NCBI GenBank assembly: GCA_029465975.1
Contig: CM055748.1
Coordinates: forward strand, 12,868,253 to 12,932,252
Length of the DNA: 64,000 nt
Direction: 5' to 3'
From: Dallia pectoralis
Lineage: Eukaryota > Chordata > Actinopteri > Esociformes > Umbridae
Shown: piece by piece, positions 10,827 to 23,371 of the stretch
Layout of the letters: every line of letters starts with the position of its first letter
Position numbering within the stretch: the stretch's first letter is position 1
Notes under the pieces: generated by a model
The model's database searches: none
What the model was told of the DNA's origin: nothing
Seen by the model: only the letters and a program-made list of their open reading frames with translations
Made by a program: the position numbers and the translations under genes

Positions 10827-11804
10827 AAGTTGTAAGTCCGGTGAAATCAACTGACATGATTTGATGCATTTGGTTTTGCTAGTGTTATGCACCAGCTTTA
10901 AAATATTAAGAGCCATCTGCATATTATTAAAGTCAGACTGTAGACTGGCCAAGGCAGCACTGATAGTTGGAGCACAGGCATAAAGAATAGTATCATCAGC
11001 ATATAGGTGGAACATTGAATTATTTACAGATTAACCAATATCATTAAGTTATATAGTGAAAATAACCGGTCCTAGGGTGGATCCCTGAGGTACACCAATG
11101 TGTACACCCAGACTATCCAACCTAATTCCATCCAGCACAATGTATTGCATTTGGTCGGTAATATAGTTATAAAATCAGGAACATGCAGCTGGACTACGGC
11201 CAATTGATGACAATTTCTTAAGCAACATACTATTGTCAACAGTGTCAAAAGCCTTAGACTAGTCAATGAAGAGCGCAGCACAAGTCAATTTAGCATCCAG
11301 CGCATTGACAATATAATTCACAACTAATGTAGAGGCACTAACAGTGCTATGATGAGGTCTAAAACCAGATTGATTTGCATTTTAAATACATTTCTCAGCC
11401 AGCAAGAAGCCAATTTAGGAATAAGTCCTAAAGATAATGTCACATTAATATATGTTACTGCACCAGCAATAAGGGACGATCCACATTTTAAAAAGTTCCA
11501 ATTTGTCTGCCCCTAAAGATTTCTTAGGGTCTGATGCTAATAATGCTTCGAGGACTTCTTTGCAAGAAAATTGTCTGAAAGAAAGCCCAAAACTCACATT
11601 CTCAGTATCAGCCAACAGATTTTCTCTAACAAAATCCAGGTCCCAATTAAATTGTGATGATCTAGCTACTGAATCAAATATATAGCTTGGTAGTTAAAAT
11701 ATTTAAAATGATAGTTAAAAGCATCAATAATATCATTTTAATCAGTGATGGTGCCAGAGAGTGAATTAATTTGATTGGGGAGCGAAAAAGAGATACAATC
11801 CTAA

Positions 11805-12934
11805 GGGGCCAGTTGTTCAAAGGTAATCTGATCGGATTTTGGTTATCGGATTGGATCAAATCTTGAAAATGGGTTGTTCAAAAGGGGAAGAAGGATTCTG
11901 AAATCAGATCAGATGACGGAATCAAATCCTAGTTTTAATCTGGATCAAATCTTCAGTTTGTGTTGTTCAAAACTTGTCAGTAGGAATTGGATAACTTTGA
12001 TCCAAAAAAACAGGATTATCCTGATCCCAACAGGGGGTAGGATTTCAAGGTGGATTCCAGGAAGAAAATGTAGTAAAACGTTAAAATTAGACATAACATA
12101 CACTTGTTTCATTTTGTGTATATACTTGTATTTATATTTTGCACTTGACTTGTGTAACCTGTAACAGTGATAAAGTAGATAAAGTAGACATAGGCTACAA
12201 ATTAAGCTATTCAGTATAATAAAGTAAAAATAAAATACAATTGTCCCCATGAAATAATCCCCCAAACCGATTTCAATAACAAACAACAATAATATAGTCA
12301 ATGTTTCTGTCATTCATCACTGTATATTAATTTCTAAGACACAATCATCACAGATACTCCTGGCAGAGGAACAAATCAAGCTGACCAAACTGCAGCAAAC
12401 CAAAGTGAAACTCCAGATCCGCCTCCTAAAAGCAGGCCTTGGAAATGCTGGTCTCGCCTCCTCAGATGAAGAACCGTGAACAATCTTTATTTTGCTAACC
12501 ATAGGACATTTGGCATTTTGTTTATACGTTTTTCAATGTTTTCAAAATGTATTTATTAATATATATATTTGTTTTTATTTGTTGTGGCTCAGTTGAGGGG
12601 TAATAAAAGAAAATATGAATGAAAGTGGATGTTTGTTATTTTTGTGTTTTGTCTCAAAATAAGAAACATTTACAGTGACCCCATGTTGGTTCTTCTGCCT
12701 GTTCTTTACATGGCTGGTAGCCCACATTGTGATATGTTGTCCAATTTAGACCACTGGTAATCCAGATTTGGTTATCGTGAAAATTGTGTATCTGGATCAG
12801 GGTGATCCAGTCCAATGTTGCTTTGAAAAACCGGCATAAAAGTAATACGGATTACCTGATCCTGAATAGAAAAAAATTGGATTTCCAAATCTGGATTATT
12901 TTTATCCAGATTAAATGTTTTGAACAACTGGCCC
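11805..12934. mobile_element. PIF/Harbinger element with intact ends
   Basis: Ends are GGGGCCAGTTGTTCAAA and its inverse TTTGAACAACTGGCCC. The flanks are TAA on both sides (11802-11804 and 12935-12937), the 3-bp TWA duplication diagnostic of PIF/Harbinger. The element sits inside the LINE copy, so it is younger than that LINE. At 1130 bp it is too short for a transposase and keeps only the tail of a Myb/SANT-like accessory gene (12351-12479), so it is a non-autonomous derivative. Confidence 0.85.
12351..12479 (+). pseudogene. C-terminal remnant of the Harbinger Myb-like accessory protein
   Basis: The frame reads LLAEEQIKLTKLQQTKVKLQ then IRLLKAGLGNAGLASSDEEP and stop. Amphipathic, leucine/lysine-rich ends with an acidic tail close the SANT/trihelix accessory proteins of fish Harbinger elements, as I recall. 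The DNA-binding N-terminus is missing here. Together with the diagnostic ends of the element this supports the assignment. Confidence 0.5.
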
Positions 12935-14700
12935 TAAGATATAGAACAATCGGATAAAGTCTTAACATAATAATCAGATTTTCTTTTTCTAACAAGTTGT
13001 ACACAAAGATTTTTGCCAATCTGTAAATCGAGCTTTAGCCCAGGCGAAATCCCTATTATGTATAGCTTCAGCAAGCTCTGGCCTAAACCTGGGGTTAGAT
13101 TTACTTTTACCTCTCAGGGTGTTTAGGGGAACATGCTTTGCCACAACGGCATTGAATACGCTCCAAAACTTATGCAGGGCCAGTTCAGAATCAACTATAG
13201 ATGTGACACATTCAAAATCACTCAATTGAACATCATGTAGCAATGCCTGTACATTAAACAGCCCTCGCACATTCCTAATGCATGCAATAGAACAGGGATC
13301 ACTCTTATCTACTGCGAACACCCCACTTTCAAGGATGTGTTGTCTTTTTAATGAACTGCCTCAAACGTATTTTGACAGCAAAATCTTGACCAGTCAATGT
13401 TAAAGTCCCCGGTAATTAAGACTTCAGTGGTGGCGAAGGAGGCCATTAGATCAGTTTAATTAGCAGACACTACTTTGCAGAGGGAGGACGGTAAACTCCC
13501 ATGATTAAAAAACTCAAGTTAATACTTAGTTGTAAGCTTAGGACAGTAATTCTAATTGCTTTGGAATTGTAACATATTTCAATATAGAAACAGATATTAT
13601 TTACATAAATAGCAACCGCAGCCCTTATACTTTCTTGTCAGACCTATAACAACCCAGAGCAATTTTCTCTATTAGCCATGTTTCTGATTAATCAAAATGT
13701 CTGGATTTGCATGAAACTCAGATCTTAATGTGATCCACTTTACTAAGAAGGCTATGAATATTTAAGTGCATAATCTTTAGGCCTTTATGGACTTTGTCAT
13801 CTAGTGGTGAAGCAATACAAGTCAAATCATGACATATTCCATTTAAGATTTTGTAGTTTACAGAACGCTTCAACGGTATGGGAACCAGATTACTAAAATC
13901 ACTGCCTCTTTGTTTGCTAGTACATGTAATATGACAGACATGTCTGTTAATGGAATGGAATACAAACCATGCATTAATAACGTCAAAACATCTGGAACTC
14001 TACTGGAAGATAAAGTGAGAGACACATTTAAAGAAAAGATTCTGGCACCATACTTGTTTGTATGTCGGTTATCCCTGAGAAATACATTTGGCCCTTCATA
14101 GAAGACTTTGAAATTGTCCACAAACGGAAGTCCAAAATAATAACAGTATATTTTGAGCTAGGTATGTAACTGGCGGAGTACAACTTGCTGAAACGCAGAG
14201 ATAGAATTGGCCCGGAGATGATACACTGTTATCCAGATTCATCCAAAACATCAATCAGCGATTTGAAATCCTCTCTGAGTTTCTCAGACTGTTGAAGTTT
14301 AATGTCATTTGACCCGATGTGTACATTAACAGTTTTGGTGGTAGACTGCTTTCTTAGGATTGCTGAGGACATAACATGAAGATCCAAAACACAGGCACCA
14401 GGATAACAGAAGGTCTAGACCCTGGATGAACCCAGCACAGGGACTGAATGACTGCCACAGGGTATTCCCACAGAGTAGCAGGGCTTATCCTGAAGTATCT
14501 GCCTCTTAGCAGGTTGCCGGATGCTAGCAGCAACCACCGATTGCCTGGTGGGGGACATGCTAGTACTCCCAGCTTGACATTCGAAGCAGCCAAGAAGTTC
14601 AGCAGGGCCCGTCCTCCTTGATCTGATGGAGGACAGATATTCTCAACTCGAGATCCGTGACTCAATCCGACTGTAAGCGGCACCATGGAGTGTCTAGCCT

Positions 14701-15960
14701 TTGTTCTTAGCCTAGCAGCTAGCAGGCCAAAGACCCTAGCAGCTAGCCAGCCACAGACCCGATAGCTAGCTACTAAAAGCCGGCAACTTAAAACGTTCTG
14801 CTAGAAAATACACAACACTAAAATGCTTTCACTTGAATGCTTTGTTGTGTATTAATAAAAAAAATGTAAATGATAAGAGATCTAGAGACTTTAGTAGTCC
14901 AAAAGAAGCTACAGCTAGCAGCGGTTCTTTCTGTGCGTCTCTCTGGTTGCAATCATGATTAAAACAATCAATACATTTTTCTTCCAGGTGGTGCTGGCCC
15001 AATCAGTATATTGATTTACATGGAATACATATGATTGATCACCTGTTTCAGCCTTCTGACAGAGCACTGCTCCAGTGCTCCCATTAGATTGGAACAGCGC
15101 TGCATTGCAGCATTTAGACCACGAGTCTGCAGCCTACTCTATCAAGAGCCAATTTAGCCCCCATCCCACAAAATAACGTTTATCTGGAGCCACAAAGCTT
15201 ATTTTTTCCCCTAAAATGAAGAAAACACAGCGTATAAAGTTTTAGGCTATATAGAGTTATTGTATATGTATACAATAACTATAGTTTGTTGCATTTTTGT
15301 TGTCTGTTATAATAAAAGGGAAACAAGAAACTCTTAGAAGGAAAACAAACACTGGCATGTATAGGATAACACAGAATATTGCATGTATGTTTGTGTCCTT
15401 CCCAAATTTGTGTAAAATGTATAAAATGAAATGTGGACTACTGGAATAAAACAAATCATGCAGCCTTATGGCTTTAAAAACCGAGAGAAAAAAACAGGTC
15501 ATTTATTTAATTATGGTGAGTCAATTTCAGTGTCACCGTGATTCTTCCAAGCTCCATGGAGCCACTGAAGACGGGGGAAAGAGGCGGCTTCAGGGCCGCA
15601 AGATGCTGACCCCTGACTTAGACCTACTGAACTTGTGAAGGCTTCATCTCTTGTCCGTGTCACACGTTACATTTCAGTTATCTGGTAGACACTGTTATCA
15701 AGAACGACTAACATTCATCTTGACATACAGTTGGAACTTTTGACTTTGATGAAAGTGATAAAATACATACAAATACTCCCTCGCTTGATTCTGAAATTTA
15801 ACAAATGGAAAAAATATGTTAATATGTATTGATCCAAAACAGAAAAAGTTTACTCTGATTTAATGTGTGACAGTAAAGAAATAAAAGTTTTTTTTTTCTG
15901 AAGTGTATGTAAATATCTGGTTTCAACTGTAGGTGAGACAACCATAAATCACAGAAAGTA
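14701..15960. other. Mostly unassigned, possible old DNA-transposon relics
   Basis: Starts with short cctagcagctagc repeats (14705-14775). Bases 15530-15610 (tccatggagccactgaagac ...) resemble the end region of fish transposons with gene-like decoys, but I could not find paired ends or a target duplication. No coding sequence supported. Confidence 0.35.
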
Positions 15961-15974
15961 AATCTCTCCCCCTC

Positions 15975-16200
15975 AGACTCTCTCTGTTAGCTTCTCTCTC
16001 ACCATCTCCACCAGACTCTCTCTGTTAGCTTCTCTCTCAACATCTCCACCAGACTCTCTCTGTTAGCTTCTCTCTCCACATCTACACCAGACTCTCTCTG
16101 TTAGCTTCTCTCTCACCATATCCACCAGACTCTCTCTGTTAGCTTCTCTCACCATCTACACCAGTCTCTCTTTCCACATCTCCCTCAGACTTTATCTGTT
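15975..16200. repeat. 38-bp minisatellite (about 6 units)
   Basis: Pyrimidine-rich units containing ccagactctctctgttagc followed by ttctctctcaacatctc variants. The last units are shortened. Confidence 0.9.
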
Positions 16201-16399
16201 AGCTTTTCTCTCCCGCCTCACCCCATCTCCCCCAATTACCTCTTTGGTCTCCCCAACCAACAGTGGAACAGTGCAGTGGTAAAAGTGAGCCACTGTGAAT
16301 CATCCAAGCCTGTCCAATCATCTCTGCTAATTGACCAGCTCGAATCGTTAACCTCAACCTGTAGATCGACTTTCTGACAATAATCATTTGAAAAGGGTT

Positions 16400-16760
16400 A
16401 TTAACTGGTGTCAAGAGTAGTTAACTATAATGGTTATTAACTAGTGTTCTGTGTAGTTAACTAAGATTATTATTAACTGGTGTCCTGAGTAATTAACTAA
16501 GATTATTATTAACTGGTGTCCTGAGTAATTAACTAAGATGATTATTAACTGGTGTTATGTGTAGTTATATAAGATTATTATTAACTGGTGTTATATGTAG
16601 TTATACAAGATGATTATTAACTGGTGTTATGTAGTTATACAAGATGATTATTAACTGGTGTTATATGTAGTTATATAAGATGATTATTAACTGGTGTTAT
16701 GTGTAGTTATATTCGATGATTATTAACTGGTGTTATACGTAGTTATATACGATGATTATT
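16400..16760. repeat. 36-37-bp minisatellite (about 10 units)
   Basis: Units built on gattattattaactggtgt plus a variable tail (cctgagtaattaactaa or tatatgtagttatataa). The drift between left and right halves shows gradual divergence along the array. Confidence 0.9.
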
Positions 16761-17630
16761 ATGTGTGCTTGACTATGGTCAAGGACACATATTGTAATCT
16801 CACATATATATTATTATTATTATTATTATTATATCACTTTTGTCCACCCCTACTCCTCCCACAGTTTTTGCACTAGATGGACAAAAAAGGAGTCAAAATG
16901 TGCGTCCCGAACTATTTAGTTGGCATTGTTTTGTAGAAGGTTTCGTTATGTAGTTTACGAAATATTAACGATAATGTCGCTAATTAATCCCCATTGAAAT
17001 ACATTGACGGAATCTTCAAAACTAGAGTGAGAAAGCCCGTTCAGCAGGAAATGTAGAGAACATTTGTAAACTGCTCCTGCTGCCTGAGTTTCAACTCTTT
17101 ACACACAAATGGCATATCAAAACGTTCAGCTATTTGTGCTGTCACTCAAAATGTTCAAATATAAGCTGTAACATATATATTTATTTCGTTATGTCCTTTT
17201 GTTTCCAACTTGCGCCTCCCCATAGACATCCATAGAAACTGTGATTTTCTCCACTCTAATTTGAAAGCGATTTTTGGTGTTTTTTTGTTCGTTTGTAAAT
17301 TGTGATAGCGCCTACATTTCTGGGGTTACAGATACATGTTATACATCAAAATGTCCGCCTGGTTCTTAGGATTCTCATGATGTAATTGTTTAAACTGGGT
17401 GAGTAAAACTCTGGTTAGTAGAGCTAAAAGTATACGACCATGTCTGAATCTTTTGAAATGATAGACAGAGAAGCTGCATTTTCTGGTTGTTGATTGGCTA
17501 AATAGTAGGAACATTCTGGAAGGGGCGGGGGGGAGGAGGCAGCGCGCTCTGATATCGATGAGGACAGGTGTTCCTCCTGACAAAGGCATAGTTGCCTGGC
17601 TACAGCCAAAGACTCTGCCTGAAGCAATGA
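16761..17630. other. Unassigned; probable dispersed repeat
   Basis: Contains a short tta trinucleotide run (16808-16832) and the phrase ttgtgatagcgcctaca at 17300. An inverted copy of the latter (tgtaggcgctatcacag) occurs at 48160, so a dispersed element is present in both places. No ends or coding content identified. Confidence 0.4.
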
Positions 17631-17633
17631 CTG

Positions 17634-18150
17634 AATGAATGAATGGGTAAGTTCTTTCTCTGGGTCTCTGTTTACATGTTAGCATGTTAGCTAGCGTTAA
17701 CGCGCTAGCTAGCGTTAGCATGTTAGCTAGCGTTAGCGCGCTAGCTAGCGTTAGCTACTACTATAGGTGTATGCATACATTCAGACAGCCTGCAGCAATG
17801 AATTAATTGGCAAGTTCTTTCTCTGGGTCTCTGTTTACACGTTAGCATGTTGGCTAGCGTTAGCGCGGTAGCTAACGTTAGCGCGCTAGCTAGCGTTAGT
17901 ATGTTAGCTAGCGTTAGCGCGCTAGCTAGCGTTAGCTACTACTGTAAGTGTATGCATACATTCAGACAGCCTGCAGCAATGAATGAATGGGTAAGTTCTT
18001 TCTCTGGGTCTCTGTTTACACGTTAGCATGTTAGCTAGCGTTAGCGCGCTACCTAGCGTTAGCATGTTAGCCAGCGTTAGCGTGCTAGCTAGCGTTAGCT
18101 ACTACTGTAAGTGTATGCATACATTCAGACAGCCTGCAGCAATGAATGAA
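17634..18150. repeat. Triplicated 163-181-bp unit rich in CTAGC palindromes
   Basis: Three direct copies begin at the anchor aagttctttctctgggtc (17649, 17812, 17993). Each holds two to four blocks of gttagctagcgttagcgc and ends with tgtatgcatacattcagac and ctgcagcaatgaat. A fourth partial start lies at 18141. Most blocks are self-complementary (gctagc, gcgcgc), so the region is hairpin-prone. Confidence 0.9.
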
Positions 18151-18269
18151 TGGATAAGTTGGACAACTAGGCAGGTTGCAATGGTGTTTAATAGGTTACT
18201 AGGTTGGTTAAAAGGCTGCTTACAATGCTGCTTAATAGGCAGGTTGCTGTGTTTGTTAATAGGCTGGTT

Positions 18270-18470
18270 ACATGCTGTACTATAGGCAGGTTACATGCTG
18301 TACTATAGGCAGGTTACATGCTGTACTATAGGCAGGTTACATGCTGTACTATAGGCAGGTTGCTATGTTTGTTAATAGGCAGGTTACATGCTGTACTATA
18401 GGCAAGTTACATGCTGTACTATAGGCAGGTTACATGCTGTACTATAGGCAGATTACATGCTGTACTATAG
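18270..18470. repeat. 23-bp minisatellite (about 9 units)
   Basis: Units of ctgtactataggcaggttac plus atg, with one interruption at 18357-18385 (tgctatgtttgttaatagg). Confidence 0.9.
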
Positions 18471-18649
18471 TTAACCTCACAGAATGCCTGTTAATAATTA
18501 TTTTAGTTAATCTCACAGACTGCATGTTAATTAATATCTAAGTTAATAATTATTAACAGGCATTCTGTGAGGTTAACTTAGATATTAATTAACATGCAGT
18601 CTGTGAGATTAACTAAAATAATTATTAACAGGCATTCTGTGAGATTAAC
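18470..18649. repeat. Inverted repeat: 77-bp arms, 26-bp spacer
   Basis: The left arm 18470-18546 (starting gttaacctcacagaatgcc) is the reverse complement of the right arm 18573-18649 with a single mismatch (gaggttaac against gagattaac). The spacer repeats part of the arm (attattaacaggcattctg). The sequence could extrude a long cruciform or give a 77-bp hairpin transcript. No transposon ends or coding content. Confidence 0.9.
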
Positions 18650-21395
18650 TACACATTTTTTATTAGCAAGTATCCAGTGTAATAACTAAGACGGTTATTA
18701 ACTAGCATCATGTGTTGTTAAATAATAAGGATAGCTGGGGTCTTGTCATGCCACATTGCACCAACTCAGTCCCATGATATTCACATTTCACGATTTTACA
18801 AAAACTGAGTAGAAACATTGGGACAGGGTGAGGCGCACGCAAATGCTGAGCATTTCTGAAACATCTTCTCTTTATTAAATTTAGATTACCAAAACAACAA
18901 TTTCAGCAACTCAGAAAATGAAACAATTATGCTTAAAGGAATGCCCTGTTACCCCACTAAGGGCACCCTACATAGCTAGAGTTATTGACAGGGAGATTCG
19001 AGAAACAAAACCAAGTTTAAACAACAACGAGCAGGAATTGGAACACAGAAACCACATTCTCCACTGCTCAGAAATCAAATACTACTGAGCTACAAAGTAG
19101 CTTGTGTCTAACCAAAGGTTTAAGTCCCTTTTTCCAGAACCTTTAGGATGTACAGTTTGGCAATCAATACTGAAACTTCATCTCACACGTTGCTAATAGT
19201 TTAATAACCAAAGAGAAATGTCAATCATATCGAGCCAGGTTGAAAACTTGTCCAAGCTCCGCTACGTGTTACTCCCATTGGCCAGTAGTTTTATACAGCA
19301 CTAATATACTCAAGTCCAAGACAGTAGGTTTTGTAATGAGAATACAGTGTTACATTTTAATTAGTCTTGTTCGTGCCTTTCACCTCCATACCAGGCAATT
19401 TCAAATTAAAGTTGCGCGAGAAATGTCTTTGAAAACATGCTCCCATATAGAGGAAATTGGAATGTCATCATTCTAGCCCTGTGAACACAATTGGCCTGTT
19501 TTTTACGCCAACATGATTGGATCAGTGTTTCTCTCTCTGACAAACACGCATCAGTTAATATATAAAAATATCAAAAGTCCTAAACTCTAGATGATCATCT
19601 TCTAGATCATACGAGAACAATCTTTAAAAATCTCTGAATCCCAGAAACCCTAGGGCCACATTTCCTGTGTGGACCACCTTTACATTCATATTATCTCTGA
19701 ACAGCACTCGGATGTCATTTAAAACCTTTTTTGAAGATACCATATTCTTAAATGAATTAAGGTCACAGCTCACTCTGGTATTTTAGCCAACTCATTATAT
19801 TATCTATTGCTCCAAGCAGGACTGTTCAGCTCAGAACTTTAACAGTTTAACAGCTTTATCTCCCACCTAAATGGACATCATAATCATTCCCTGCGGATAT
19901 AACGAAGTTTTTCCTTTACGAGACATTCTCCATCTCCCTCCCATCTTTCTCCTCTCACCCTTTTCTCCTCCTCCTTCTCCTCCTCAGGCAGCGGGCGTGT
20001 CACGTGGGAAGCAGGAGACTCCACATTATGTGATTGATGCTCCTCCACTAACGTTGTTCAGGCTTCCACTCTACATAGTCAATTATGTGTAGATTATTTA
20101 TAAGAGTGCTGTATCTCTTCTCACCTGTACCAAACATATTGACACACAGTATGCACACAGTTACCTCCTCTCTCCCTTTTAACTCCCGTTGGCACGTCCT
20201 GATTTTGCCCGCCTGACAAAGCAGACAATGAATTGTTAAAGATGTGTGGAGTGCACCGAAGTATGGTGATGAAATAGCACATTGAGGTCTCTAGATCCAG
20301 CACATTATCTGTGTCTTGTTTGACTCTATATGACTGTAATTACAGGTACTTACAGCAATACTTATTTTGGCCTGAAGCCTGGTTCTAGGAAGGGTCTTGC
20401 ACGTTCCAAACTTCATTCGTTTCACAATGGTCAATCCCATGGTGCTCTTGGCAGCTTTCAATGCTTAAGTCATTTTTCATTACCATGACCAAATATCTAA
20501 ATAATTATCCTAGACCACGGGAGAGTTCATTGGCTTAGTTTGTTCTCTGAAACCCAGTGTAACATATACAGTTGCCTTCTATGCCTTTTCTACAGATGGA
20601 CTCCAACCAAGTTTTAGACACTTCTCAATAACGATCAAAAAAGACAAGATGCATTGAAGTGACAATTCGGAGTCACATGGCAAAGGCTCGGAAACGTATG
20701 CATACAAGATATTTCATTTTGATTGAATTGACACCCACATTTCCAAAAATGTGCTTTCACTTTGTCGTTGTAGTTAAATGGCGTGTTGTCTATTGGCAAA
20801 CCTAGGATATTTAATTGATCAAGTCTATAAACCAACAACCCACATTTGTGAAGGGGTCACAATACATCCAAAGCCACAGTGTGTATAAATACATATATGG
20901 GGTGTATGTGTCTGCGTAGTGGCAGAGCGGTACCCATGATGGCCCCTGTCCACCGCCCGCACAAGAGTCGGAACCGGACCTTGGAGCAACGGAAGCAGGT
21001 TTTACATCACGTGGACGGCTTTACTGTTGACGTAAATTTACACATTCCACTTACCAATCATGGTCATACAATTTGTGTACACTAATGACCTACCTGCCAG
21101 ATACACTTTTACATTTTGTATATAGACACTCCTTTGTATCTGTATTGTTGATATTGCCTTATCAATGCTGCTCTGCTCACCTACTTATACCCCATCCTGT
21201 ATTAACTGTTTATTAACTCTGCACTTAATTCGATATTGCCATGTAGAAGAATTCCACTGCTATTTGCACCCTGTGTTTTGTGTATTTATTGTGTAACTGT
21301 ATGTAGTTTTGCATGTTTTTGCTTTATCTTGGCCAGGTCACCTACCTGGTTTAATAAAGGCTAAATAAAATAAAAACCTAAACATTGTTACAGAA
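18650..21395. other. Mostly unassigned; LINE/SINE-type tail near 21300-21380
   Basis: No supported gene. At 21325-21380 the sequence ttggccaggtcacctacctg followed by gtttaataaaggctaaa and an a-rich end matches the 3' tail that I recall from fish LINE/SINE families. The upstream 20930-21110 part has a 68-codon frame that I do not recognise. Confidence 0.4.
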
Positions 21396-21399
21396 CAGG

Positions 21400-21690
21400 T
21401 ACACCCTTTCATGGTAATGGTATTTCCTGATTGCTGTGGCCTCTTTCAGCAAGATGATGTGACCTGCTCATCGCACACATTGTTCTGGAATGGTTTGAGG
21501 AACATCTGAAGAGATCAAGGAGTCACCCTGGCCTCAAACCTTCCCTAGGTATCAGCCACATTAAGGATCTGTGGAATGTGTTGGACCAACAAGTCAGATC
21601 CACATCGGCTGCACCTCGCAACTTACAGGAATTAAAGCATCTGCTGTTAATGTCCTGGTGCCAGATACCACAGTCCAAGTGGGTGATTTG
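21400..21690 (+). pseudogene. Tc1/mariner transposase 3' relic
   Basis: Translation in shifting frames gives CLFQQDD, then LWNVLDQQVRSTSAAPRNLQ and LKHLLLMSW, the C-terminal DDE-adjacent region of Tc1-family transposases (usually LW..LD..VR). Related relics occur at 46440-46640 and 48600-48790. Several frameshifts and stops; no terminal repeats seen. Confidence 0.65.
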
Positions 21691-21699
21691 TTTCTCTTT

Positions 21700-22955
21700 A
21701 TAAAACAAGGAAATATCAATACCTAAATACCTAAACTTTTGAACAGAAGTTTACATTTAGCCATGTTAGCCTGCCTACTGATACAGAGTGGCTAATGGGA
21801 ATTGTTAAATATGAAAGTCTGTTAACCGGTGACGTGTGTGTGTGTGTGTGTGCAGAGCAGACAGACGGCTCTGCCATAGCTAAGGACACTGACCAAGCTA
21901 ACAATAAACCACAACGCATAGAGTGAAAAAAAGGTTCACAGTGAAATCTTCTGTACATTTTGGTCTCCCAGCAGGAGAGTACCCAATCGCTCTACAGACA
22001 TAGATCCTGACACGGGCAGACAAACAGAAGATCTGCGGATTATGATTAAGAAACTGTGACGTAAGCAAGTGCAAACATTATTGCCAACCAGAGAGGTGGT
22101 TCAGAGATGTGCACAATGTAATTCTCCAGGGCTGATGTTAGAAACACACCCAGCTACGAAGCACATCTGATCAACAGAAAATAAGCAGATACATCTCATA
22201 TATTGCGACTGGAACCTCGACTTCACTTAACATAAATAGCACCCTGGGTGAAATAATCAACACATATAATTGCTCATACTATGGGCAAAAACAATAGTGG
22301 GAGCTGCAGAGTTTTATTTCAACACATCTCTCAAACATAAAACATATTTTTGAGTAGTATAATCATCTGTAAAACGTAGATTTCAAAAGTATTGGCATCA
22401 ATACTTTCTAAATAAAACCGCTTCTGTTATAAAATATATGTTTTCAATCGGACTCAGTCTCCAGGTACTGTATTGATGGCTTTCATTTGTTCCTGATTTC
22501 CTATAGGGTAGAAACATACAGTTGCACGTGTAGCCAGTTCAAATCGCATCTGCGTTGTGTTTTTCTGCGTAAAGATGACTCAAGGATCGAGGAAGATCTT
22601 TGAGTTTTTATTCTCTCTCTGATAAAACAAGTGACAACATCCATACATAAAAACTGTCTCCTGTCCCAAAAATTTTAGCTTTCTCTCTTTGACATGCAGA
22701 TTAGAAAGGGAAGAAGTAAGCTGAAGTACGCTTACGAATGCCACAAATCGCGGGAGGTGTAGTGCAGGAAAGCCATTTGCAGAGCCAGGTATCCCGTTTA
22801 CACAATTGGTTTATTTTAAATGTTGAAATGAAATTGTGCATATACAGCGACTTAAAACACTCATTTAAACAACAACAACTACTACGACGGAAGTCACGTG
22901 ACTTATTCATGGCGGTGCAGACGTGAATTTTGTGGGCTCCACTCACTACCCGTTA
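21700..22955. other. Unassigned intronic sequence
   Basis: Includes a short gt microsatellite (21834-21852). No convincing coding or mobile-element signal, though the last 100 bases may be the 5' UTR of the L1-like element that follows. Confidence 0.4.
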
Positions 22956-22981
22956 CTTTCAGTTTATAAGAAAGCCAATTA

Positions 22982-23371
22982 ATGTTAAATTACGTCAAAA
23001 CCTCTAAAATGTCATCTGGGCCAACTAAGGAAACCGAACTTTCTCCTGTCAAGAAGAAATTCAGGGAATCACCGACTAACTTCTCCAAAGCTGATCTGGA
23101 CAGCGCCATTTTAGCAGGAGTTAAGCAGGCCTTAGCTGAACAGAGAGCAGAGCTAAACGGAATTTTCACTGCTGCGGTAAAAGCTGCTTTAGATGTGTTG
23201 CTCCCGCAAATATTGGACCTTAGACTCGAACTGAAGAACACCATTGTCACTATAACGACAGCCACTGGTCAGATTGAACAGCTTAAGAAATCCGTTCAAC
23301 GAATTCAGTCGAGTGCTGATACTCGCAAGGAGGTCGCTGCATTTATCCATAGACCTAATGGGAGGAGATGA
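22982..23371 (+). pseudogene. L1-like ORF1 segment
   Basis: 129 codons opening MLNYVKTSKMSSGPTKETEL, followed by an acidic/lysine-rich region and a heptad-like stretch (LRLELKNTIVTITTATGQIE) that suggests the coiled coil of L1 ORF1 proteins. The frame then runs directly into endonuclease-frame sequence at about 23340, implying that the rest of ORF1 and the endonuclease N-terminus were deleted. Confidence 0.55.

Larger units (their letters stand above)
10827..14700 (-). mobile_element. CR1/L2-like LINE, copy II (minus), interrupted by Harbinger
   Basis: A longer copy of the same LINE family. Going 5' to 3' on the minus strand: an ORF1 segment near 14225-14340 reads VNVHIGSNDIKLQQSEKLRE, the GSND block of the SGNH esterase found in ORF1 of CR1/L2 elements. 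A post-endonuclease segment at 12989-13321 contains KFWSVFNAVVAKHVPL and NPRFRPELAEAIHNRDFAWA. Reverse-transcriptase fragments follow at 10821-11281 (LYADDTILYACAPTISAALA). Stops and frameshifts throughout show an old dead copy. The block at 10930-11120 repeats 10631-10820 of copy I, so there are two insertions or a local duplication. Confidence 0.75.

Noticed and set aside
12317..12502. Minus-strand frame inside the Harbinger element
   Set aside because: Antisense shadow of the Myb-like remnant read on the plus strand.
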